This document shows, piece after piece, positions 12,501-25,966 of a stretch of 64,000 nucleotides of DNA. The position numbers and the translations under genes were made by a program. Position 1 is the first letter of the stretch. Each line of letters starts with the position of its first letter. This DNA is from Trichinella spiralis (Eukaryota; Nematoda; Enoplea; Trichinellida; Trichinellidae), in NCBI GenBank assembly GCA_000181795.3, contig CM012953.1:13791595-13855594 (forward strand), read 5' to 3'. Below the pieces are notes generated by a model that did no database searches, was not told the DNA's origin, and saw only the letters and a program-made list of their open reading frames with translations.

Positions 12501-15500
12501 ACATCTTACAAGCAAAAGTGAAAAGTTCGAAAAGAAATTTTAGTAAAAATTATACTTTGATAGTTTGAAAACTTATGAAGCTTTCAGTTATGCTTTCAAA
12601 GTGAACATGAGAATTTTCCATTTTCATTTCAAATCTATTTAATTATACTGCAAGCAATAAATTGTTCGCGTGCTAATCTGCCATTCCATTGCAGAAAGCA
12701 TTCTTTCCAAAGCACGCCATTGTAGTATGTAATATTTGCAATGTAAACAAACAAATTGATTTTCATTCAACTCGAAGCAGGTGATCAAATTGTGCAAATT
12801 GAAGAGCAAAACATTAATTGATAATTTAATCGTTGGATCATTGACAGCAATAGAATAAAATTTAAGCAGAATGTATGTTTTTTTTAATTCAAAAAACTTT
12901 TTTCAGGTTCCATATTGCCTGTTGCAGCCGAGCTAACTGATGTCGCTTGTTTGCAATTTTCGATGGCAATGCACTGCAATTTGATTTCCTGCTTTATTCT
13001 TGCTACTTTGACGGTTCATGCCACACCCTTTGTTAGTTTGATTGTGATGTAATATGGAATAAATTTGTTAACTTTTTCTTTGGCAGTATTTTTTTTGTTG
13101 TTGTTGCAAATTGTAGTGCATGTAACTGACTGAATACAGTATACAAAAGGTTTATTATAATGACAAATTTCAATAAAAGTGCAATCACCTTGACAAAAAA
13201 AGCGACTGGAAGTTCACAAATATGATTATCAGGGGTTCATTATTGTAATTTTTTTATATTTTTTTTGGTACTTTCCCTTTGGTTAACTTGGATCGATTAG
13301 CAGTTCGATCGTGCTTTTCGGCAAGCAAAGCGTTGCTTTGAAAAATCAGTGTATCCAATTGGGACGCTTTTCTATGCGGACTGCGTTTATGCCGCATCGT
13401 TAGTTCCCAATTGGTGGAAGCTTGCAGGACCACGCTTGAACACATCGATTGCTGTCCTTGGAATCGCACCACTGCGCTTCACCACCACGTCGACAATTAT
13501 TTCAGCCGTCACCGTTTCTCTTCTTTATAGCTTATTCCCGCAGAGTCGGTTGATCCAGCCAGTCCATTTCACTGCAACAACTCTTCGTTCATCAAACCAT
13601 CTTACTTACTTTCTGCTTCATCGCATATTCTGCAACTAACATTTGGTAAATTTAGTTTTTTTTTTCTTGGGATATAAAATTATTATCCATCATCTTTCAT
13701 ACATATATATATATTGCTTATTTTTTTTATTATTTATGAAACAATTTTTTTCATAAATTCATTTAGCTAATTGAATACAACTTCTTACGCTGATTAGAGA
13801 ACTTTAATGAAAATAAAGTCGTGCAAATTATACCCAACTGCATTTTATTGATTTAATTTACTTAAAACGCTCAGCCGTTAAAGAATAATTTTCTTTTGTT
13901 GTAAAATTATTTTCTAATTTCATACAAATTCAAATTCTATCTTCCATTTCATCACTTTTTTCTGAAAACCATTTCCAACCACAATATGTTTGCTAACTTT
14001 TTTATACTGTAATTTTTATTAACCATTTTGTGCATATGTAAAATTTTTAATATATCGATTCCATTTTTACAATGAATCAATTTCCTATGCTGATGATTAT
14101 TTTCTATTTCTTTCCTGATAAAAATAACTTTACAACAAAATAGTCACAGCTTTGTATAGTTTGTGGCATTCATTGCACCGTCGTATTATAAATTATGATT
14201 ATGCTATTTGTGCAATTTTTTCTCATAAAAATCAACAAATACGAAACAACTCATTATTGCTATGATAAAGCATATTCATACGGTAAACAGTAATTTTTTT
14301 TAATACTGCTGGAAATGAGAAATTAAATATATAAATCAGCATAAATTACAAGTAAACAATCAATTAACTGTGGAAATTTATTGCTCAAGGCATTGCTTTA
14401 GTTTTTCATCTCTTTTTCTTCCAAGGTAATTTGTTGCTACGTCATTTGGACAAATTATTTTTGCAAGGTCAAAGGGAAACGCACTTAAAAAGTTATAATT
14501 AAAAACTAAATTACAAACGCTTGTGTGTGTGTGTTTCGTAAATGAATTAATTCTCAGGTTAGAAATAAAAGTTCACCTAGTAACAGTGCTATACTATGTA
14601 ATATTGCCTTGTAATACCTAAGCAGAAATATATAACAATAATAAATTATCCTCGTATTTTTATGCAAAATTTTAATCATTTCAATCTTCACTCTTTTTAT
14701 ATATAAGCAAATTTATATTACAGCTTATTATAATTTAAGTGCATCAGAGACAGTTCTCTTCCCATAGCATTTTTTGTTTGTCGTGTGTTTATAAAATATG
14801 TCATACGTGATGTACTGCTGAATGGCTAATTTAACAATATGCATTGTTAATGGAATCGCTACTTGAAAGCAGTTTACTTTTTCAGAATTTATTCGAACAT
14901 TATTGATAAATCGGTTCCATTTTAGTTGCACAAATAATGGATAAAATTGGAATAAAAATATTATCAGCATACTCATATTGTATTATGCAAACTGTCTGTT
15001 TGATTGTTCCAAGCAATGAATAAATGAAAATTTGCAGTTTATCAATGCTGATTAATGTTTTCATGCTAATCTGAAAGGTAGTAAATAATAAAATTTCCCT
15101 TTTATTTAAATTAGTGACGACTGAAAATCCAAATAGCTAAATCATTTATACAAATGTAAATTATCTGCGTTTGGGTCAAGTGTCAATAGCTATAACTGCA
15201 ATAAGCTGAAATAACAGACGAAGATCTCCTCCCATTGGCAGTCGGCTTCTAATTTGGATAAAACGACAAATCACACAATCATGACACAAACAGCCAATGA
15301 GGAATATTGTATTTTTGCAGAAATCATAATTACGATAAATTTTGAATTTCTACTTTTCAGGCTGTTAATTACGTAATTACATGTTCAACATTTCACTACT
15401 TAAATTGCTATTATTAAGCTAATAATTAATTATATTTTTTAATACAGTAAGCTTACATTTTATTTAGACAATTTAAAATGGCAGCAATAATGAGTAGCAA

Positions 15501-18450
15501 AAGAAATAAACTGAAAATTGAAAATTAAAATGCTTTTTTGTAAATGCAAACAAAACAGTAAATTTCACGATAACATAATCTTGAATATAAAATCATGGAA
15601 TGCTAAAGGAGCGTTATATTAAATTTACCTGTCATTTCTTAACCTTACTCTAATATTCAATATAACTTGACACTTTTAGAAAATGCATGTAAAATATTTT
15701 CACATTTTCACCTGAAAATGAGAAATTCCTTCCATTTTTATTTTGCTTAATTTCTTATATTGCATTCATATATATACATGTATAAATAAATATGCATTCT
15801 ATTGATTTATTTTAAAAAAACATAGAATTAAAGTCATTAAATCGATAAAACCAGCATTGTAACTTGCGTACTTGAGGTTGCGTACAACTTTAAATCATTT
15901 ACGAGACCATTATTTAAAAAGAAAATTGCTATTTTTAATTTTTCTTCCATCGATTTTTTCTTTAACAATTATCTCCTTTGTAAGAAATTGGAAAAATAAA
16001 AAATTCAGTAGTTTTACTTTTTAAATTTTAATCTGAAAATAATATAAAACTACAGCTTGCATGTCAATTAAATGTATCAGCAGTGAATGTGTAATAAGCA
16101 GATGCATTAAAATAACTGAAAAATATTTGATGCTAAAATGTAGAAACATTTTAAAAAACAGATAAAAATATTTTAATTTAAAATTTAGCTATATTAAAAG
16201 TTCTCGCAGAAATCAAAGTGCTGTCGAGCCTGTTATCTGCATGCGTTAGCGTTTTGTATGGAAGCGAAATCTTATTATTAAAAATGCATGCAACATCGCT
16301 CAGCTGATGTGTATGTTGCAGCTGCTTTTTAGGTAAAATTAAATGTTACCAAAATTTTCGATAAAATCTCGAAAAGTTTGGCAGAAAATTAGAATTCTTT
16401 AAGGCGACTCACATATGTGATATTGAAATTTTTGAAGCACTTTAATTTTACCAATAAGCTTCCAAATACACATCACAACATAATGCATACAAAGAAGATG
16501 ATTTGCAATTTGTTGAAAATGCAAAAATTATCTACTTGGGTGGTATCTCAGCGGGATAATTAGTCCCAGGTATGTTTCAATGCTTTTAGCAAACTTTTGC
16601 AAACTAACTGGTGAGCTGGTATGGAAACATCATTACTTGATGTAGCATTATTTTACCTTTCCTATATCAACAACTTCTAAATTCTGCTAGTTTGGTTAGC
16701 GGCATTCTTTTCCATCACATTCTTAATTATTAGTCGATTCATCTTATACTGATCATTGCATGTTTATTGATTTTTTTGTCCTTTGGGCTTACTGGAATAG
16801 CGGAAAGCTTTGGCTATTAATCGCCACCGCTATGAATGTGTTGTATCAATTTTGACGAGGAATTGTCATTGCTTTCATTCCTAGTATTATCTGTCTGTCA
16901 AAGATGCTTAACAATTTAAATTATTTCTTTTGTAAACAAAGATTATGCAACTGCTTGATTACTGCCAAATTGCAGTGTATGAAAAAACATTACATTTAAT
17001 GCATTTTGCATATTATGAAAGTATAAAACATTAAAACAATCGTTTTATTTAATAGAATGATTCTTATTTAATTATATTTAAATAACAGTGAATTTTCCGT
17101 TAAACTATATTCAATTGTTGCTTCAAATTACGTTTATTTAACAATAATGACAATTTTTTGACAATATCTTACAAATCAATGTGGTTAATTTCAATTTACA
17201 CCTGCACATCATTTTTAAGAAATGCTTTCAGTTATGCATTGAAAATAAAAAAATAATTTATTCTTTAAAAAAAGCAGATTAAAATTGCAAAATTTAGTTC
17301 TATAAAAACTTTTTTAAAGTTACTTCTAAATGGAATAAAAAATCATTGCCTCTAATGTGATAGCCATGGGCAAACGCAAAGTAATTGTCTCAAATGATTT
17401 GTCAACAAAATAATGAAATTATTTCGTTAGCTTTTATCAGTCCTGTTTAATCTTTCGCATAAAATTACAGCAAACAATTTTTACGGTAATTAATATCAAT
17501 TGAATTTGAAAAAATGCACTCCTGCATAAGTACTAATAGCATACAAATTTAAATTTGCTTATTTGTGTAAAATAATTTCATGTTGTGTAATAATGAATAA
17601 TAATGTAATAAGAATATGAATTTCAGATAAAATCAATTATCATTTTTACGAGTTTTTTTAGAAAAACTGTTTCAAATATTTCAAAAAATGAAATATTCTC
17701 CAACAGTCAAGCATAAATTGCAACCTGGCTTTGGACTTAATTCATGATATTTAATTATTAAAATGAGCTGGTGCTATCCAGATGGCTTAATCGAATAAAT
17801 GGGGCATGTGTACGGTTGAATTCAGTGTTCTTTTTTTTTCAAATACACATTATCTGGAGGGAGGAGGGGGAGTAGAATGACAAATGAGAAAAAGAAAGAA
17901 AAGTGAACGTCGTGCTAATCGAACTAGCTTAACCGGTCTAAGCATCAGTTTTGCTAATTATAATATCAGGATGGGTCATGCGGTTGTGAAGCGGCGTCTC
18001 AAAAGTTTGATGACGACATTTTGGCGCCTGGTCGCGGCAAGGTTGACTGACCTGACAAGACCGTGCCGTAAAAGTATACTGTGTGTACATGCAAGCAGGG
18101 TCAGATTCTATCGTTGGACTATCTTGCATGCTGATTCCGCTTCTCCAGTACAACATCTCAGCTGCGACCCAACCTCCCCCTCTCCCCCCCCCCTCTCACC
18201 ACTACTACTCGACAATAATTTCAATAAAACACTTCTTTTAAATATTTCCAGTTTTTGCAAACAACACGACAAAACTAGCAAAAGTGAACATTTCAATTTC
18301 TCTTTTCTCTTTTTAGCTTGTTTATTGCTTGACAAGCGAAAAACCAGACCCGGCCGACATTATATCCATCTTCCAATCCAACCAATCTGTTGCACTACAG
18401 ATTTTCCATTCACACCACTTGGCATTTTTCTTGTCATCATCCACTTGCGA
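9515..18450. other. Long intergenic stretch before the Skeletor-like gene
   Basis: Nearly 9 kb with no frame I can tie to a protein family. Most is very AT-rich. Two patches are less so: about 11640-11960, with a 111-codon minus-strand frame at 11522-11857, and about 13290-13640, with open frames on both strands. A (TG)n run lies near 14521-14534. The patches may be UTR exons, enhancers or a non-coding transcript. They lie upstream of the Skeletor-like gene and downstream of its paralogue. The possible last exon of that paralogue (10216-10257) also falls here. Confidence 0.5.
17870..18450 (+). promoter_or_regulatory. Probable promoter / 5' UTR of the Skeletor-like gene
   Basis: Base composition changes sharply here. 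The segment is CG-containing, has a purine block near 17856-17872 and a C/T-rich run at about 18171-18200, and then joins directly to the signal-peptide exon at 18451. It stays open in the frame of that exon from an ATG at 17884 (189 extra codons, Arg/Lys-rich at the start). I read it as 5' UTR because initiation at 18451 gives a clean signal peptide. A translated extension cannot be excluded. Confidence 0.45.
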
Positions 18451-21400
18451 ATGTTGCTGCATCCACTACTCGCTCAACTGCTCATCATTTTAGCATCATT
18501 TTGCAATGGTAAGCTATATTTGCATATTCCATATTTTAGCGCATTTTTCTCCCTTGAAAATTATCATCTCGATTCAAATAAACCATTTTAAAATTATTCT
18601 ACATACAATTATTGTCATTGAATACCAAATGACAGAATCAAAATTGCATCAGTAATTCTGTGACGATATTGTGATGTTGCATTTTATTTCATGAGCATAT
18701 ATCTTAATAATGCAAATTTTACTTCAAAATTATTATTTTTTTTGCATCATGTACCAAGTGTCTGAAATATACTTTAAAAATTTACTATTAATGCTATTAT
18801 TGTTCAATATTTTTAATTCACAAAATATTTTCCACAAAAGCATCTATATGAATTTGCATTGTATTAAATCATCAATGAAAAATCAATTCTTTTCTTAATT
18901 AATCAAAAAGCTTCATATTTATTGATTTCACTGATTTTTTGATTTAAAATATTGTTCTGTTCATTGTTTAAAATTTATACTTTTAAATATTAGCAGTTAA
19001 TTCATATTTAATAATATGAATACTTTGAAATCAATACGCGTTTTATTGCTATTCTCGTTCATACTTATTATTGCTCTTGTGTGAAGCACTCTAATTTGGT
19101 TTCATTTGAACATGAATGTGGACAACTGACGTAACTGTGGAGAAAAAATTTTAAATAACTGTTTATTTCAAAAATTACTTTTTAAACACGCTTTACAAAC
19201 ACGCATTGCATGCTGAATAATCCAACTAGAAATATTCATTTCAAGAAAAGTATTTTGTATAAATACCCCGTTATTATGAAAAAAGTACAACTTTTTTATA
19301 AGCGTAATTTTAATATTGACTGTTCTTTTTTTTTAATTTCAGTGCTTCAAAGTTATTACAATTTACAAGATTTAGTTATCACTTGATTATTTTATGTTTT
19401 GCTTATACTTGCAATGATTTGATATAGCTTATTTGCGTTAGTTACATTTTAGAGAAAAAAACTCTTTTGCTATTTTGAATTTTTAACTAACGAATTCTGA
19501 AAATAGTATGAAAATAACTTTAGTGTTAACAGCTTTGCCTGAACCTGAACCATGGTTTGGAGATTTTTTGGGTACTTTACCAGATCCTCAGAAGATTGGT
19601 ATTTTTGGCAAAGTTTATGCGGTAAATAGCACGTGCGTTCAAGTACTGAATTTTACCTACAATGGCCAAGCGCCAGGTAACATTTTAAATTTTTGATTTA
19701 GAATAATATTTTGATAAAATAGCCTTTTTTATTATTCAGATTTATTTTTTTGGATGGACACAGAAACAATACCTTCTGCCAGAGGTGTAAAATTAAGTAC
19801 TTTTGAATCAGGGTAAAGTGCTTTCAATTATCATTATCGTTTCTTTTACTCTAATAAATGTTGCTTTAGTGATAGCATGCTAACGCCATATTATAACAAG
19901 CATGTCGTATTGATATTGCCACCAAACGTTGCATTATCTGATTACAAAACCTTTGGCCTTTGGTGTCAATCATGCACGGTGCTAATTTTCAACTCTTATC
20001 TCAGTTCATCCGATTAATAATAATTTTATTTATATTTAAGCAAGATTTTGGTCATATACGCATACCAGACGGCTTTACGCCACCAAATCCACAATTTTTG
20101 ACCCATGGACTAAAGGCAACTACTAAGGGTGTACGATATAATGTCGGTTCAGGACCTATTTTAATTCTCGACAGACGAACCGTGAAAATTTACGGCCTTA
20201 CATTTCAAGGAAACAGGGCACCAGGTATTTTGATCAGAAATCAAATATCAGTTTCTATTTTATCGGTAGAAGCTAAATTTCTGATTTCCTGTTTGCATCG
20301 ATACACTAAAACATCGATTAACCGCAACCTTGAGTTGTAATAGGTCAGCGTAGGCTAGCAACGATTTTATCTGCACTCAGATAGAATAAACTTTTCAAAT
20401 TAAGTCTTCCAATTTGATAAAATTAATTGCACGAATGTAGAATTGTAGCAAAATTTCCATTTTATCCATAATGAACTTACAAATATATATAGCAATATAA
20501 TTATGAATCACAGAATATTAAGCTGCACATAATTATGAAGTTTGCTGTAATTGCTTTCACGTTTATAAACGCTGGCTGGAATCAATTTTTTATTTGTTTA
20601 AACATCAGATATGCTAATACTTTTCAATTCAAAGCATGCTTAATAAATCTATAATAAAAATCACAGAAAAATATTCTTGTACATTAATATGCACTATTTT
20701 TCATGCAAGCATTTCCTCTAACATATTTGATGTAGTTATTTTCTTTATGCATATTTGTTATTGTACTAAAAATTCTTTATTTTCATATTTATCTTGTTAG
20801 AAATATTGTTTGTGAAATTTGTTATTTATTTCCATTTTATGACAAAGCATTCAAACAATAATAATAAGTTTAGACTTTAAAGATTAAACAGTATCAATTT
20901 TCTGTATTTAATATTTCTGTTCTACCTTGACCTAACATTGCGCATTGTTCAGTTTTACTGCGCATCATTTGAAATGATACAATATTCTCTCATTGATAGC
21001 AAATTGGGTCATTTATCTTATCATATAGCTTATTTGAAAATGATTAAACTGGTTAGAAAATGTGGTCAAGGATAAAATTCATACATTTTAATTTTAATTA
21101 TATTTAAATATTATATCAAAAAGAAAATAACTGAAAAAGCAGTTTTTAGCAAGTTTTAATATATCTACAGAACTTTGAATGCACATATTGCTACTTTGAT
21201 CAAATTATGATAATGACCAAGTTAAATAATGATTTTGCATGACATTTTGCAGCATCTGTCTCATCAGTCGTAATATTAAACATTATTTTAAACAAAATTT
21301 ATAATATTAATGCACATAAATCATAATAAAACGTAAAATAAGTTTGACTGTAAAAAGCTTATTGTTCGGTGCTTGTAAAAAGCTTGTTGGTAAAATTATT

Positions 21401-23320
21401 TACTTCTTATTTTAGATAGTTTTTTCTTCGTTGGAAAAGGCTCGGAGCCTCGAAGGAACGATGGCATTAAAGTGCCGATAAGAGGAAAAGATTCACCTAC
21501 AGAGTAGAATGACTTCATTGCACTCCACAATTCGTTTATTACTGTAGCTATCTAATTTCAGCATTTCTAATTTAAAAGAGCTTTATAATGGAGAAAAAGA
21601 CATCATTCTTGAATTACCTGAGGATCATGATATCTACAATATCGATTGGATAAGCATTTACTGCCTTCGTTTTGCTGTCAATTTTGCTTTTGTCAAAATT
21701 CAAGCAATTTCTGATCGAATACCTCCATATGTTCCTGTTCCTGTTCAAGTACTTTGATGCATAATTAGCTGAAGCATTTTTTGCATAATTTCAAATTTTA
21801 GCTTTCAAAGATTCCTGAATTCAAACGAGAGCCTTGGACTACAGTCACACTTCTTGGTAAACCACCAAGAAACAATTTCACATTCCAGCTTGGCCCACCA
21901 GGAGGCCTAAGGGCATATGAATCTTGGGCTAAAGCAAAACCAGGAGAATTTGTCTGGTATGTGAATGGTTATATGGCACCAGAGCTGTGGGTTCAACGTG
22001 GAGTCACTTATAAAATTAGGTAAAATAGTTTTATCAAAATTAAATAATTAATGTTTTGATATAATTTGATTTTACAGAGTGGAAGGTGGAGATGATTCAG
22101 TCCTTGAACGGTTCTTCAATCCACTGTATATATCTGATGATCCTTATGGAGGTTATTCTAAACTAACAGATGATGACAGACAGGTATACATATTCACCTT
22201 TAAATAACCATTTAGCAAGGCATTACATGTCAGTTAGATAAATGTGATTGACTATTATAAAAGCCTGAGAATATTATTTTTCAATAAATGATTTACAGAG
22301 ATATGAAGCATTTCGCTTACTGAATAATTAATAAATGAAATTGTATATTGTTTTAGCAAATCACAGTCTATGCTGGCTTAAACAAGCAGAATCTTCCATT
22401 AGATGGAAGTGATACTACAGAAGAAAAGTCATGTGCGTATTTTAAACATATTTTGTTCATTTAACATTTTTTGAACGCTTTTTCATAACAGATAGTTAAT
22501 AAAATTGCGTCATAATGATTTAATTCGCTTTTCTCAGTTTCTGCTTTTTTCGCTTTAGCTTTTAAGTTATATTGCATTACATTATATTTTATACTCGATA
22601 CATGAATAAATTACATTATGAAGTACATCAAACTCAAGAAGGCTTACTACATGTATTGCATTTCATTTTAGATGGACGATTGTGTCGTTTTATAAATCGT
22701 CATCCTGAAATAATTCCTGACCGACTAGATTCATTCTTGGAATACAGAAAAAATTTGGTGCTAAGATGCTTAAAAAATTCACCCGGAATATTTTACTGGA
22801 CGCCTGATGATCGCACTCCAGATGTAGTATATTATCAAGTATGATGAAACAAAAATACAAGGAAGCTAAAGGGTTAAAATAATTATTTCAAAAGCACTTT
22901 AAGAATGGCTTATAATTGAAAATAATGTTATATTAATCATCATGATTAAAACTAAATAATTAAATAAGTATAATAATTATAAATAGTTATAACAGTAGTT
23001 TTATTAAAACTTAGCACAATTGAAAATTTTTGTAAAAATGCATTTAAATCTAATATATAAACATTTAGAGCTACACTAATTTCAACATGGGTTGGAAGAT
23101 AATTGTTACAGATGAGATTCCCAGTGATGTTCCGTTCACAGAACATGAATCGTACAGCTATGAATTGTTAGACAGTGAAGATGAGCAGCTCTACAGCCAG
23201 CACAGAGATCCTTTGCTTCAGGGGAATGCCGGAATTCGCCCAAGTGAACAATATTCAATTTTATCTGTAATATTGAGCAGTCTTGTTATGATCATCGGAT
23301 GCAAATTGCTTCTGCTATAA
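18451..23320 (+). CDS. Skeletor-like protein: two DM13 domains, Skeletor core, hydrophobic tail
   Basis: Twelve exons in phase: 18451-18508, 19533-19676, 19740-19812, 19870-19978, 20041-20224, 21416-21503, 21562-21748, 21802-22019, 22078-22183, 22357-22432, 22672-22838 and 23069-23320, giving 553 residues. Residues 1-20 form a signal peptide (MLLHPLLAQLLIILASFCNA). DM13-1 spans about 30-133 (GKVYAVNST, VLNFTYNGQAPD, HVVLILPPN, TFGLWCQSC). DM13-2 spans about 142-260 (IYGLTFQGNRAPD, IILELPED, IDWISIYC). The Skeletor C-terminal core follows at about 282-480: VWYVNGYMAPELWVQRG, VEGGDD, YISDDPYGGY, YWTPDDRTPDVVYYQ and then MGWKI. I see no DOMON domain. Residues about 533-553 are hydrophobic and suggest a GPI signal or membrane anchor. 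Drosophila Skeletor was described as a spindle-matrix protein, but signal peptide and tail point to a secreted or surface protein here. Third DM13 gene of the cluster. Confidence 0.9.
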
Positions 23321-24983
23321 TCAACAATTTTCTTCTATTTTTGAAAAAAGGGTCTTAATTGTATATTTTTTTTGTATGATTATGTGCTATTTTTTTAATA
23401 TAAACAAAGTTTCTGTCTGTTTTCCAATTTTTTGAAATTTTTGTTTTACTGCCATTTCAAAGGCCAACTGTTCTGTTCTGCGCTAAGAATAGCAGCTGGG
23501 TTTTATCAATTCCCAAAAAACGCCGAACAAGTTTTATTGGTCACTGTTCATTATATTATTGCACTTATACAGTAAAATAATACAATTACATTATATTAAA
23601 ACAAACATTCAAAAATGCATGCCTTGCATATGCAAAAAATGGCTTTCTATTTAAAATTTCAACTGAAATTCTTTACAGCTGAATTATAATACTTAATTTA
23701 TAACAATTGAATAAATTAAATTTCTTGAATTGCTGATGCTGATTAGTGTATTATGCAGCATTACGCTACACAGAAATATTTTGCTTGTCATAAACTTTTG
23801 CAAGCGCTTTTATAAATCTTGCCTCTGCCATGCATTCCATGGGAATAGTTTCTAAATTTGAAATAGAATAAACAAATGCAGAAAGTAATTCCAGCAAAAT
23901 GTTATCCATATATTTAATAGTTTTTATTTAACGCAAGAAATCTACGGTTATATGGAATTCTTAATAATTCTTAATATTCATCACAATAAAATACCATTAA
24001 TTCTTTTATTTCCTTGAAGTTCATCTACTTTATTATGCAATGTAAATTAAATAAATGCAATAGATCAACTAATAAACAACATGCTACAAAGGTTGATAGC
24101 AAACAGTTTAAAAAGTAGGAACGTATTTATGAGTTTTTTATCATCTGCACATTAAAATATATCCAAATTATTTAAAATAACTTATTTTTGCTTTACATAT
24201 TGCATCTTTTAATACACGTGGAGTGGAATTTTTAGAAAACAAGCTTCACAATAATGCATGGCGCAAAAATGATTAATTAACTTTCATTTAGTGTCAGAAT
24301 TCATTAGTAAAAAATTTGCAAAAATTTTATCGTTAATCTTGTTTTCTCACACTGCACAAAGCACTTTTACACTAATGTTCACACAAAACACTACGTATAT
24401 TAAAAAAAATTTTTAAACTATTATCATAATTTATATTTACAAGCTAATAATTACTTGTGATTTAAGTAAACTATCATTATTCTGAATGCAGTATTTATAA
24501 TGCTTATACTTATCAACTTTTGATAATGTAATGCAGATGCTATTTACAAAGAAAACTGAAGTTCTTAAAGACTAAACATGTTTTGAATTTTATTTCTAGA
24601 AAATTGATTAAATAACAATCAAATGGGTCAGTATTATTATTTAAGCAATTACAGTACATTCTAGAGTACAAACTATATAAAGTACTGTGGTCATTCAATA
24701 CTCAGTGATCATCTTCTTTCTAAAAGCCAGATTATATTACAACTGCTAACAAATGATTGGAAATTCTGTTTGCTCTGACACTGACAAGAAGCCATTACGC
24801 GATGATAGGGTGTCGCTGATAAAAGCCGCATCTTTTCTCAGCATATATTTCCAAAAGCTTAGATTGTTTTCTTAGCTCTTAAGAATATTTGACTTCTTCT
24901 AATTTTCCTAATTAAGCATCGCAGTATATATTTATGAATGATTCTTGCCTTTTCTCATTAGTATCACAGATTACTCTGAACTG
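23321..24983. other. Intergenic region upstream of the homeobox gene
   Basis: Contains the 3' UTR of the Skeletor-like gene and the presumed promoter of the homeobox gene. A short open frame starting with ATG at 24753 (about 40 codons, first residues MIGNSVCSDTDKK) might be an upstream exon. However, its only GT donor is in phase 0, while the acceptor before 24961 would need phase 2, so I did not join it. Confidence 0.45.
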
Positions 24984-25966
24984 ATGGCTATTTCACCAGC
25001 AAGCCAGCAGCTATTATGCACAAAAAATTACCCTCTACCAGATCAATTTTATCATACATCAGATGTTTCAAAGCAGTTTACGCTGCACAGGAATTTCAAA
25101 GATTCACAAAAGCTGTCCAAAAATGTTCATTTTAATGAAGCTAATTTTTGGCAACACTGCGTTCGAGCACTTCGACTTGATTCATATTTAGGTATGATGA
25201 TTTATTTATTATATATAAAGTATCGTGATTAATTTATTTCTCAACCTAATTTGTTTAACTTTTGTTTAAAAAGTAATTTCATTTATTTAAAACGGCTCAA
25301 ATAGTATCAAATAAAATTTAAATGAAATGCAATAAATTCTATATCATTCCCATATTTATGATAAATTATTTTGTCAGAATTCAATTAAACTTTAATTTTT
25401 ATCTAATCAATGCACAATAAAAAAACATTCGTTTCATATTGAAAATTTAAATTATCATAGGTAAAAATGGGAAATATATCTTTAACAGAAATATTTTAGA
25501 ACGACAATGCAATGGCAGATCGAATGAAATTTCTATGCTTTCTCATCAAGCAAAACGACGTCCTCGTGTGTTGTTCACTCAACGACAGGTGCAGCAACTG
25601 GAAAGTCGCTTCAAACAGCAACACTATTTGACTGCTTTTGAAAGAGATGAAATGGCAAAAAAATTAAAGCTAACCAGTCATCAGGTGAAAATATGGTTTC
25701 AGAATAGACGATATAAATTCAAAAGGGTAAGGCAAGACAAGACGCTAGAATTGACAGTCAATTTTCCAAAACTGCACCACTCTTCATTGCCCCTACTTCT
25801 ACAACCTGGTGAAGCGTATCAAACAAGCAAAAATCCTTTTGATTGCAGATTTTTAACATCCCAGACCGTGTCATCTCATTTTCTCATCTCATCTGCACTA
25901 CCTCATTCATGCACTACTCAATGCATGCCAGTACAAAGTTCTTCATTTCCATGGCAGCAGTCTTAA
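24984..25966 (+). CDS. NK-2/NK-3-class homeobox transcription factor
   Basis: Two exons, 24984-25191 and 25500-25966, phase 1, giving 224 residues. The homeodomain fills residues about 88-147 with the invariant helix-3 block [14 protein letters not shown]: Trp48, Phe49, Gln50, Asn51, Arg52, Arg53, Tyr54. Tyr at position 54 is the hallmark of the NK-2 family and relatives. Arg at 52 resembles bagpipe/NKX3 more than typical NK-2 proteins, which have His there. Outside the homeodomain the protein is low in recognisable motifs; I see no clear TN motif at the N-terminus and no NK2-specific domain downstream. It is expected to bind DNA in the nucleus and regulate development. The start is the first in-frame ATG after a stop; an unseen 5' exon could extend it. 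Confidence 0.85.

Noticed and set aside
13254-13639. Overlapping open frames on both strands (72 and 96 codons)
   Set aside because: No homology, no splice context that extends them, and both strands are open, which fits a composition effect better than a gene.
16540-16600. Segment resembling a tRNA A-box
   Set aside because: The A-box match is imperfect and no B-box or cloverleaf arms follow.
24753-24872. ATG-initiated frame as first exon of the homeobox gene
   Set aside because: Its only donor is phase 0 and does not fit the phase-2 acceptor before the homeobox exon, so it cannot be joined without breaking the frame.
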